This document shows, piece after piece, positions 1 through 8,535 of a stretch of DNA of 64,000 nt (position 1 is its first letter; each line of letters opens with the position of its first letter). The position numbers and the translations under genes are program-made. The notes under the pieces are model-generated. The model had not been told where the DNA came from. It worked only from the letters and a program-made list of their open reading frames with translations, and did not search any database. The stretch is from Sporisorium sorghi (Eukaryota; Basidiomycota; Ustilaginomycetes; Ustilaginales; Ustilaginaceae): the NCBI GenBank assembly GCA_023212695.1, contig JALCCG010000024.1, positions 30,385-94,384 on the forward strand. The letters run 5' to 3'.

Positions 1-1522
1 AGAGGCGACTCGTGTCGATCTGTGCGAGGACGTCGCTGGGCGCGGAGGATGCGTCGGAGCTGAGGAGGCTGATGCTGTCGAGATGAGGCTGAGGGCGAGT
101 GCGGTTCAGCTGGCTGACAAAGTCCGGTGGTGGAGCTGAATCGACGGACTTCGCGGTTGAGCGAGAGGGCTGAGACTGCCAACGAGCGCGGAAGACCGCG
201 AGATCGGACCGCGCGTGCGAGAGAAGCTCCCTTTCGCCATCAAGCAGACCCACGACGTGCGTATCTTCCTCCGTAGGCCAGGGTGCAGATTGCGGTTTCT
301 TCGGTTTGGACGATGCCGCTCTCTGCGTGGAAAACAGGCTCCACGACGCAGGTGGAGCATTGAACGTCGAAGTTGTTGCGGGTGCTTTGCCCTTTGCGTC
401 TATCGAATGCGACGATATTGCCGCATTGCCGTCGCCACCGTGGCCGGAAACGCCGTCGATGTCTATTGGCGGAACAGCAGGCTGCTGCTTGGGCTTCTTG
501 ACGAAAAAGGGATGTGGATTGGCGGTGGCAGCTGCACCGGTGCCCTTGACAGCTAAACTGAGCGGTTTGGGCTCGACTTGCTTTGAGGGCTGATTGGGTC
601 TCGACGATGACGAGGACGCATCGACGGACACCGCTTCACAGGACTGCTGCCGAGCCTTGCCCGCATTCGCCTTGTTCTTGTTGGAGGCGACAACACGAGT
701 CTCGAGCAGCTCAAAGTCGTCTGCATCGCTGTTGCCACTCGAACGAGACTGCCGAGGCTCGGCTTGGGCTGACTTGAGCGCCTTTTTGGCGGCACTCGCT
801 TCGAGCTTGGCTTGGCGCTTCTCCTCTTTGATGCGTGCCGACTCTTGCGCCTTGTCTGCACGCAGTACGGCTTTAAGGTCCTCGCGGTATGACACGGGGG
901 CTTTGGAGCGGCTGGAGCGTGTGGGCCGCTTGTTCTCGGTGTCGGATTCGTCGTTCGAGTCGATCGAGAGGGCGGAGGGGCCACCTGGTCTGAAGAATGG
1001 ATGCAATGCTGGTTGAGGTTTGGTTTCAGGGTTTGTTGTTGTCGATGAAGTGCTGGCGGTCGCGAGGGAGGCGTTCGGTGCCGTTTCCGTAGGCTTGGCG
1101 GTCAGCACAGAGTTTGCCTCGGGTGCAGAGGATATTGAGGTCTGCTGTGTCGATGTCGGGATACCGGCGCTCGATGTCGCTTCAGAAGCGGAGGAGGAGC
1201 AAGGAGAGGACGACGAAGAAGCTGTCATGTCTATTGGCAGGTCACCATTGCGAGAAGGGACAGGCTCCGGAGTCGAGATGTCAAGCACTTGTTTCGAGTT
1301 GGCAGCAGCATCCTGCGAGCTGGGAAAGAGTGCTGGATCGAGTTGCGGCTGCGGATCGAGATCAAGCTCTTGTGGCAATGGCGGTGTGATGGCCTGGTAC
1401 GGTGGAGTGTCTATGTCCAAAAGCACCGGATCTTGCTGCTCTAGCAAACGATGCGATTGTGGAAGATGGACGGGTCTGATGGACGGCGGTGGAGCAGCCC
1501 ATGGCAGAGTGGCCTGTCTCAT
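1..1522 (-). CDS. Partial N-terminal region of a disordered nuclear-type protein, possibly Elg1/ATAD5-like
   Basis: The minus-strand frame is open from the ATG at 1522 to the left edge (507 codons), so the C-terminus is missing. An in-frame TAG lies upstream near 1665, and this ATG is the first after it. The visible part is rich in Ser, Pro and Ala, with a charged Lys/Glu stretch in its middle. It has two similar short motifs, HPFFRPGG and HPFFVKKPK, and a later motif APWPTEEDTHV. Repeated HPFF motifs followed by an APWP...HV motif recall the N-terminal half of fungal Elg1/ATAD5, the RFC-like PCNA unloader. No AAA+ domain is in the window to confirm this. The coding assignment is good; the family name is an inference from motif memory. 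It is divergent from the HMP1-like gene at 2145. Confidence 0.55.
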   Translation of the reverse strand, partial: MRQATLPWAAPPPSIRPVHLPQSHRLLEQQDPVLLDIDTPPYQAITPPLPQELDLDPQPQLDPALFPSSQDAAANSKQVLDISTPEPVPSRNGDLPIDMTASSSSSPCSSSASEATSSAGIPTSTQQTSISSAPEANSVLTAKPTETAPNASLATASTSSTTTNPETKPQPALHPFFRPGGPSALSIDSNDESDTENKRPTRSSRSKAPVSYREDLKAVLRADKAQESARIKEEKRQAKLEASAAKKALKSAQAEPRQSRSSGNSDADDFELLETRVVASNKNKANAGKARQQSCEAVSVDASSSSSRPNQPSKQVEPKPLSLAVKGTGAAATANPHPFFVKKPKQQPAVPPIDIDGVSGHGGDGNAAISSHSIDAKGKAPATTSTFNAPPASWSLFSTQRAASSKPKKPQSAPWPTEEDTHVVGLLDGERELLSHARSDLAVFRARWQSQPSRSTAKSVDSAPPPDFVSQLNRTRPQPHLDSISLLSSDASSAPSDVLAQIDTSRL

Positions 1523-2144
1523 GACCTTGCCATCTGTTTTCTGCCTAGATTGGTGAGAGGGGATGGTTGTCGTTGTTGGTGGTTGCTGTCGAGTTGAGTT
1601 GCACAAAGCGTTAACTGACACTTCGACTCGACTGTCCTGCTGCGGATCGCTCAAAATTTCAATCTACGCGACGCGACGCGTCCTGTGCACAAAAAAAAAA
1701 AGGTTGCTGTTAGGTCGTATCCATACACATCTTGATGACAAAAATCGTTTCGGCTCCGCGTCGGCTTGTTCGATTTCCGCATGGAAATTCGCATTGGAAA
1801 TGACGTCAAGCTGAGCTGCAGCTGCCAAACACTGCTCGACACCGCTGCCTTGGAGATGGTTACCTACAACAGCAACAGCAGCAGCAGCCACGAGCCGCAC
1901 TCGCCACGAGTTCGTGCCGGAAGCCAAAAGCCGTCCGTCGGTGTCGATCCTTTTCACACTGCGTGTTTGTAGCGAAGCTGACTGACCCGGCAAGGGTTCA
2001 CGCGGGCAGGGTCCAAAGGCGGTGGCATCATGGCAACGGCGAATCTATATATTCAGATCCGGTAGCGTCGCTTCCTCCAGTACTTCTATCAGCACCACCA
2101 CGGGTTCCTCAACCTTCTTCAAACGCATCTTTTCTACAACAACA
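1523..2144. promoter_or_regulatory. Divergent intergenic region between the partial gene and HMP1-like gene
   Basis: No convincing gene. It holds an 11-base A run near 1690, a CAGCAG-rich stretch near 1870, a CCATG-poor pyrimidine-rich leader, and a possible TATA-like TATATATT at about 2046 on the plus strand, about 100 bases before the HMP1-like start. The short ORFs here show no recognisable protein features. Confidence 0.4.
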
Positions 2145-2568
2145 ATGAGCGCAGGCGACAAGATCGGCGGTGCCTTCAAAGGGTAAGCATCTTTAACCGT
2201 CCAGCTAGCTGTGATGATCTCCCTCCACTCACATTCTTTCTCCCCTCTCCCCTCTTTCGAACAACAGCGTCCTGGACACCATCCACGGAGCAGGCGAGAC
2301 CATCCGCGGCAACATCAACGACGGCCTCGACTCGACCGGCGAAGGTCTCCGACACGCCAGCGACGACCACCACAAGGACCACCAGTCCTCCTCCTCTGCA
2401 GACACCTCGGACCCATCCACCTTTGGCAAGAGCAACGACTACGACAAAAGTGGCAACCACCAGGGTGTCGCCCAGAAGGGCACCGACGAGTTCAAGCATG
2501 GCGTCGAGCAGATCTCCAACGCCTTTGGCTCGAACAAGAGCTCCTCCAACACCCACTCGTCAACTTGA
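2145..2568 (+). CDS. HMP1: HMP1-like small hydrophilic protein (mismatch/cruciform DNA-binding family)
   Basis: Two exons, 2145-2182 and 2268-2568, give 112 residues ending in TGA. The intron (2183-2267) has GTAAGC and AACAG borders and splits a Gly codon. The N-terminus MSAGDKIGGAFKG, followed by a VLDTIHGAGETIRGNIND segment, is the pattern of Ustilago maydis Hmp1, described as binding mismatched bases and cruciform DNA, and of small CsbD/LEA-like hydrophilic proteins. The rest is His/Ser/Asp-rich and probably disordered, with a Lys/His-rich DEFKHGVEQI segment near the C-terminus. No membrane segment or signal peptide is seen. Its 3' end faces that of the Rictor gene with about 130 bases between. 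The alternative is a general stress hydrophilin; the DNA-binding role is taken from the family. Confidence 0.7.
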
Positions 2569-2702
2569 AAGCTTTGTGTCTCTCACATCTCAATACAGTA
2601 ATTGCTATACCACGATCACCAAGCCACACGTGTTCCTTTTGCAGGTCCAGATGCGACTTCCTCAGTCCGTGTTGCGTATTACACCCTCAAATTCGCTTTA
2701 TC

Positions 2703-5700
2703 TTACAGCTCGTCGACGCCGAACCCAACCACCTTCTTGGCCGGAGCAGACACCACCTTCTGCGCCTCCAACGGCTCGTGCCTCCCGCTCCAATGGCCCT
2801 TGAGCGTCGATGATCGCATGCTGCCTCGCCTCGTTGCCGTGCCAGATGCCGCCGTCTTGCTCATCCCCCTGCTGACCACATGCTCTGGGCGAAGCAGCTG
2901 CTTGGACTCGTCCAGTGATGCGTCGCTCGCCTCGTCGTCCGAGGAGAGGTTGCTTGACAGCCCCACCTCGTCTGCGTCTGCGTCTGCGTCGGTGTCGGTG
3001 TCCTCCTCTCCTTGGTCATCTTCACTGTCGTGGTCCTCGTCGTATCGCGCCAGTCCGTTCCCGCGCCCCCTCCTCGCCAGTTGCGGCAGTGAAGACGCAG
3101 AGTCTCGGTCTGAATCCGAATGCGACGATACACCATCGCCTGCCAGCGCACTCAGACCATGCTGCTGTCTTTTGCTGCGGCTCTGGCTGCCAGAGCGTCG
3201 GTCTGTCGTGCTCTGCCTCCTCGCACCATTTTGAGATGCATTTGCCGCTGCTGCTGCCTGATCCATCGATCCGCCTCTCTGCCGAGGCGGATGGCCCGCA
3301 TGCTTGTGTGCCCCAGACCGCGCAGTTCGAAAGCGTTTGGCTTCGATCAGCCTTTGTCGGCTCGCGCGGATCTCTTGCACCACATCCTCGTCCAGGCTCA
3401 CGTCGAACAGCTCCCAAATGTACCGCCTCACCGTGACGCGGTAGTAGAAATGATCCATCAGCTCCAGCGCCCGTGCCAGCACCGACAGATCCTTGAACAC
3501 CGACTTGTGCTTGGCCTTGAGCTTGCTCAGCGATCGCGATGCATTCGTCGCCAGGATCGAGTTGCCCAGGTTGGCGATCGACGTGATGATCTTGTTCACC
3601 ACCAGCGTCTCGGGCTCCGCCAGCTCGAGGTAGCTCAGATCCGACACCTTGTTCACCTCCCAACGCTCGATGGACACGAGCCGATTGACATCGTCCGGAA
3701 TGCACAGCCCCATCGGTGCACCCAAGGGCGTGCACACCGACTGCCACCCGTAGTCCTGCAGCGCCTCGGCGCCCGAGTTGGTCGACGCCACGAGTCCAAG
3801 CACGAAAAAGCATGTGCCGCGGATCGACAAGACGGGCGAAGTCTCAGCGATCTCGACCACTTGGCTGATCATGTCTTCGGCTTCCAGGAACGGCAATCCG
3901 AGCTCGTTGGCTCCAATGTTGCCCACGACCCACAGGACACTCTTGAGTTTGTTGATCAGTTCGCTGTCCGAAGCCTCGGCGCCGTGCTGGCGGATAAAAT
4001 GGGCAAATTCGGCAAAATGGCCCTTCTGCTGCAGGATGTGACAGCCTTCGGGCGTCTTGGCCAGCTCTCCGTAAAAGTGAGGCGGGACGACGCCGTCTTT
4101 CGAAGAACAGTCCACCCGTGCCGAGTGAGGAGAGGAAAAGGCCGATGCTGCTCCAGATGCGCCGTTTGCGACGCTCACAGAGGTGCCGCTTGCCGACGAT
4201 TTGCGGTAGATGCTGAAAAAGTCGGCCAGCATCACTTCCACCTCAACGACATAGCGGTGGTTGCGGTCGTTGAACCATTCGTCCATCTCGCGGTCGATGT
4301 ACTCGCACTGCCACAGGTAGCGGATTCCCACCGATGTCGAAAGGAACTTGAGCAGAAGCGGATGGCCCAGCTCGCCGAGGTGATCCAGTGTCGGCCGCAT
4401 CGACACCACCTTTTCGAGAATGTGACTCGAGGTGCACGCCTCTTCGACAACCTTGGTGGCCAGCTGACGCACGTCGACCGAGGGATCGTACAGCTGCGTG
4501 AGCAGCAGACCGATGGTCCAATCGCTCTGCACGTCGGAGCCGTTCTTGGCATTGGACGGCAACGTCTGCTGGCGGATGAGTTCGGCCAAGTGCCGTGTCG
4601 CAAAGAGGCGCACATCGCGATAGCTCGAGGTGAGCGCCTTGGCGAGGATGATTCTCGAGTGTCCATCGATGCTGTAGTCAACATTTTCGATGACGGCCTT
4701 GACAATGTCGTCCCTGCTTCGCAGCGCGCTGAGGTGGTACATTGGCGTGAAAATCTTGAAGCGCTCGAGCAGACGAATGCCTTCGGCAGACTGAGTGAGG
4801 ATGCCAATCATCTCGAAGTAGCCCGAGGTGAGCGTCTCGTCCATGCGCTTGCGCGAGAGCAAGGGATCCGAGGTCGAAAGACCTGAAAGTGGATCGAGCT
4901 GGTCGAGACACTCGCGGATCTCGCGAAGCAAGCGATCCTCGAGCAGAACGCGAACGCCTTCAGGTGTTGCTGCGAGCGTGCTGAGCAGCAGACAACCGAG
5001 TCGCACGAAGCGACGGTTGGCCTTGAGCTTGCGTATACTGGCAAAGCGCAGCGCAAATGGATGGAAGAAGGCCAATACACGTTTGAGCAGCTTGGTACCC
5101 TTTACGACGTCGTCGAGCCGCTTGGCATTGAGCAGAGGCCCCTCGAGCATCTCGGTAAGAACATCGAGATTCCATTTGGTGTGGTCCTTGGTGACGAGGA
5201 TCTGCGTGTCGACCATCATGTTGCGGAATTGGACATCGTCGATCTGCATGCCCATGCGCATCTTGGTCTTTTCGACCTGGCGCTGACCTCTGCGCATCGA
5301 CTCCTCGATCGAGTTGGAGCGCTCTCTGGCAGTGCTCTGCATGGTGCCGCTGAGCGCTGCTGCACTGCTGACAGCTTCATGGTGGGCACGATGACGATTG
5401 GCGCTGTCGATCGAGGCGAGTGCGCTGGCAGCCGCTTGTCGTTCGTCGCTCTTATCGAGACGGAAGTTGGCGGCGAGCGAGAAGAGTCGCGGGAGCGAAT
5501 GGATGTTGCCGCCCATGGATGGAGGATGGACACGCTTCGAGACCTGAAGCAGCTCGCCCATGAGCATGGTGGCCTTCCTGGCCATGCTAGGCGCGTGCTC
5601 GATCACGTCGATCAGGGCGTCCACAAGACCGGACTCGAAAAACACGACGAGGAGGAGGGCGAGGTAGTGGTCGACAAGGTTGAGCCTGCTGCGTGGTTGG

Positions 5701-8033
5701 TCGCCAAGTTCACCCAAGGGCGCAATGCCTTTGACGGGAGCAGGTGCGTCCGCATCGAGCTTTGGGGACGAGGAGGACGCCTTGTGGCTGCTCTCACGCT
5801 TGCTCGCGGGATCTACGCGTCCTGTGGCACCACGCACGTTGAAGAGATCGTAGAGCATGTCGAGGAGGACGCTCTTGACTTCGAGGGTGTTTACGCGTAG
5901 CGCTTGGACGAGCGACTTGATGGCGCGCTTGTCGTCCATGCAGAGGTAGATGAGGCCAGCCCAGGAGCGAAGGAGGACAGTGACGACCGAGGCGGTGCAT
6001 CGGAGCAGCGCATCGTAGGTGATGGGCTTCTGCACGGGCGTCTCTGTGAAGCCAGACAGGGCGATCTCGAGATCAACGCCTGGACGCAGATGATGACGTG
6101 TGCCGGGCATGTCGACGAGATAGATAAAGACTTGGACGAGCGTGGGTGAGAACTCGGTGGCGCCTTCGGTCAAAGCCTGCAAAGTGGATCTGAGGCCGCC
6201 GCCCTTGATGAGCAGACGGACATCAAAGACAGCCAGCTCGGCAAGCGTCTCGAGGCAGATGTTCTTGAGCTTGTCATCCGGGTGCTCTGCTACAGCTGCG
6301 AGAGCGCGAACGACGCCGGCCGACAGCAGATCTTCCAGATCGAGGGCGAGACGGTCGGGAGCGGTGGTAATGGAGCGTAGAGCTGCGAGCTCCATGATGG
6401 CACGGATGAGTTTGATCGCCTGGATCTTTTCGAGTTCAAAGCGATTGTCGCGGATGAGGGTGCGTGAGAGGTAAATGTCGAGCCCCTTTGCGCGGCAGCG
6501 TGAAATCAGGGGCCAGAGGGGCTGGACGAGAGCGTGGCGGAGCAGGCGGTAGGTGGCTGCGCGGACCTCTTTGCCCGCTCGATCGCAGAGGTTGGGCATG
6601 GCGGCATCGACAAGGTCATCGAGGGGCAGTTCGTAGCGTACACGCGCATGACGTTTGAGAATGTCGACGAGACGGTTGATCTGATCGATCTGATGCTTGG
6701 CGTGGTCGCCGAGACCGGTGGCGTTGCTGGGCGTGCGGGCATGCGCAGAGGCGCCGGCGGCCATTGCGGCGGCTCGTGAGCGTGCAGCTGTCCTGCGAGT
6801 CATGCGTGGAAGCGCGAGGTTGGGATGGAGTGGCGAGTCTGGATCAGTGGCTGCGGTGGGAGCAGCATTGCTATTGGAATGCGCGGCGGCCGGGTCGGAC
6901 AGGCGAGGGCGGGGAGAGGTTGAGCCCGGCGAGATGGAGCCTGCACGCTCGGAGAGAGTGGGCAGCTTTACAGGCGGAGGCATGGGCGATGATGGGCGCA
7001 AGGAGCGAAGAAGCATGACCGCCAACGATCTCGAAGCACGAGCATCCTCAAATTCTCGGTCTTTAGCATGTGCTGGATTGGGGCCGGAGGGCAGTGCTGG
7101 CACCGCCGCGGCAGCAAGAGTAGCGGCAGTGTCGTCATGGGAGCTGGTTGAGCGATCAAAGAGAAGAGGAGGGGGCCGCGGAGATTGCAGAGGCTCGGGG
7201 ATGGATCGTGCGCCGGCAAGAGTGGGTGGAGCATGTCCCTCGAGGCCAATACCTAGGCCGCCAAACGGCGCTGCTGATGCTGCTATGGAAGGGTGTGGAT
7301 GAATGCCAGAACCCAGATCGTTGACGTAGTTGGTAGATGGCGGTGATCCATTGTTAGGGTCGAGGTGGGTGGGCAAGATGTCGTAGCTGGTGGTGGTGCT
7401 TGCGTTGCTGTTGTTGTTGTTGCGAGCGGGTGGTCGACTGGGACCAGCTTGAGCACTGCTGCCAAAGAGAGGCCGACCCTCGAAGCCAAGCGCGGACTGT
7501 TCGAAGCGGGAGACGGTGGAAGCCGGGATTTGCCAAGCCGAGTCCGAGTCCGAGGTGGTGGATGCCCATGAGGGTGGCGAGGTGGTGGCGTGGATCTGCC
7601 TGCAACGTTCGAGCTCTTGTGTGAGCGAAGCGATCTTGTTGTTGGCCGAGTCGAGTTCGGATTCGATCTGCTTGCGAAGGTCCTGCTTGGTGGTGGAAGC
7701 CAACTTGAGGTCGAAGACGCTGAGCAAGTTCTCTGCGCCATCCTTGATCTTGGTCTCGATATCGATCTGGTTCTGGAGGCGTTGCGTACGGGCTGAGCGA
7801 TTCCATTGTTTCAAGAGAGGCACTAATCGCTGGCGACGGCGACGGCGAGTGGGTTGATGCCAAGAGAGAGAGAGAGAGAGCGAGATCACGAGATCGTCAT
7901 GGTCGTGATCTTGATCGGATCGTAAAGCGGTGTTGCCGAAAGAAAAGCGCAGTCGACGTGCGTGATGCCCAATCGGATGAGCACGAGTCGGAAGAGGCCC
8001 GAGTGGCTCGTTGTCACGATTGCCACAATTCAC
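2703..8033 (-). CDS. Rictor / Avo3 (Ste20-type) TORC2 scaffold subunit; N-terminal end uncertain
   Basis: A 1776-codon open frame encodes the TORC2 scaffold that supports phosphorylation of AGC kinases at the plasma membrane. Counting from 8033, an HR1-like coiled coil (REM-1) lies at about residues 75-145. After a disordered Ser/Pro stretch come Rictor_N (about 450-825), Rictor_M (about 930-1010), a RasGEF_N_2-like segment (about 1060-1150) and the conserved Rictor_V region with GLVASTNSGAEAL near 1410. The tail is acidic and Ser-rich. Fungal Rictors commonly carry this HR1 segment and are 1200-1800 residues long. The stop TAA/TAG-type end at 2703 is clear. The 5' end is not: the frame has no ATG before the HR1 region, and part of the first 60 codons runs through a CT microsatellite, so a spliced upstream exon is likely. 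The 8033 limit is only the edge of the open frame. Confidence 0.9.
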   Translation of the reverse strand: MNCGNRDNEPLGPLPTRAHPIGHHARRLRFSFGNTALRSDQDHDHDDLVISLSLSLSWHQPTRRRRRQRLVPLLKQWNRSARTQRLQNQIDIETKIKDGAENLLSVFDLKLASTTKQDLRKQIESELDSANNKIASLTQELERCRQIHATTSPPSWASTTSDSDSAWQIPASTVSRFEQSALGFEGRPLFGSSAQAGPSRPPARNNNNSNASTTTSYDILPTHLDPNNGSPPSTNYVNDLGSGIHPHPSIAASAAPFGGLGIGLEGHAPPTLAGARSIPEPLQSPRPPPLLFDRSTSSHDDTAATLAAAAVPALPSGPNPAHAKDREFEDARASRSLAVMLLRSLRPSSPMPPPVKLPTLSERAGSISPGSTSPRPRLSDPAAAHSNSNAAPTAATDPDSPLHPNLALPRMTRRTAARSRAAAMAAGASAHARTPSNATGLGDHAKHQIDQINRLVDILKRHARVRYELPLDDLVDAAMPNLCDRAGKEVRAATYRLLRHALVQPLWPLISRCRAKGLDIYLSRTLIRDNRFELEKIQAIKLIRAIMELAALRSITTAPDRLALDLEDLLSAGVVRALAAVAEHPDDKLKNICLETLAELAVFDVRLLIKGGGLRSTLQALTEGATEFSPTLVQVFIYLVDMPGTRHHLRPGVDLEIALSGFTETPVQKPITYDALLRCTASVVTVLLRSWAGLIYLCMDDKRAIKSLVQALRVNTLEVKSVLLDMLYDLFNVRGATGRVDPASKRESSHKASSSSPKLDADAPAPVKGIAPLGELGDQPRSRLNLVDHYLALLLVVFFESGLVDALIDVIEHAPSMARKATMLMGELLQVSKRVHPPSMGGNIHSLPRLFSLAANFRLDKSDERQAAASALASIDSANRHRAHHEAVSSAAALSGTMQSTARERSNSIEESMRRGQRQVEKTKMRMGMQIDDVQFRNMMVDTQILVTKDHTKWNLDVLTEMLEGPLLNAKRLDDVVKGTKLLKRVLAFFHPFALRFASIRKLKANRRFVRLGCLLLSTLAATPEGVRVLLEDRLLREIRECLDQLDPLSGLSTSDPLLSRKRMDETLTSGYFEMIGILTQSAEGIRLLERFKIFTPMYHLSALRSRDDIVKAVIENVDYSIDGHSRIILAKALTSSYRDVRLFATRHLAELIRQQTLPSNAKNGSDVQSDWTIGLLLTQLYDPSVDVRQLATKVVEEACTSSHILEKVVSMRPTLDHLGELGHPLLLKFLSTSVGIRYLWQCEYIDREMDEWFNDRNHRYVVEVEVMLADFFSIYRKSSASGTSVSVANGASGAASAFSSPHSARVDCSSKDGVVPPHFYGELAKTPEGCHILQQKGHFAEFAHFIRQHGAEASDSELINKLKSVLWVVGNIGANELGLPFLEAEDMISQVVEIAETSPVLSIRGTCFFVLGLVASTNSGAEALQDYGWQSVCTPLGAPMGLCIPDDVNRLVSIERWEVNKVSDLSYLELAEPETLVVNKIITSIANLGNSILATNASRSLSKLKAKHKSVFKDLSVLARALELMDHFYYRVTVRRYIWELFDVSLDEDVVQEIRASRQRLIEAKRFRTARSGAHKHAGHPPRQRGGSMDQAAAAANASQNGARRQSTTDRRSGSQSRSKRQQHGLSALAGDGVSSHSDSDRDSASSLPQLARRGRGNGLARYDEDHDSEDDQGEEDTDTDADADADEVGLSSNLSSDDEASDASLDESKQLLRPEHVVSRGMSKTAASGTATRRGSMRSSTLKGHWSGRHEPLEAQKVVSAPAKKVVGFGVDEL

Positions 8034-8535
8034 GCCAACAGCTGTCGGAGGTAGGCCCGATCGGCCAAATCAGCAGCAACAATCCTGGCTTCGGGTTAAC
8101 CGAGCAAGAGCTGTCCGAGGTTGGTGATGATAGTGATGGTGGTGGTGATGCTGCAGCTGAAACATCACACAAACATCACATCGGCTTCAAAGTTAGACCC
8201 GAGAGAGAGAGAGAGAGAGAAAGTGCTCTTCGGCATCAGATTTCGGGTGGGGACGTGCGACCCCACCAAGAAAAAAATCGACCGAAAATTGAGGCCACAA
8301 AATCCTCTCAAAAAAGCTGCTGCTGCTGCTGCTGCTGCTGTCGAGTCGGGAACGGCTGAGTGTGCTGTGGACACGCGGACACACAGCCTTAAAAAGTAAA
8401 AAGCTTCAAGAGAGACCCTTCTGTTGCCGACTGCAATCACAAACTCAGCCGCTGCCACACTTATCTCCTCGACAACAACCGTCATCATCGCTCTAACCTC
8501 CTTTTAGGGAGTCCGCCAACACACACCTCACAACG
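8034..8535. promoter_or_regulatory. Divergent promoter region between Rictor and the PDI gene
   Basis: About 500 bases shared by two outward-facing genes. It contains a GA repeat at about 8201-8221, a GCT repeat at about 8317-8341 and A-rich clusters. The first exon of the Rictor gene probably lies here or just downstream. No independent gene is supported. Confidence 0.5.

Noticed and set aside
3120..4886. 588-codon plus-strand frame inside the Rictor gene
   Set aside because: Antisense to conserved Rictor domains; the composition (His/Arg/Gln-rich) is typical of a shadow frame.
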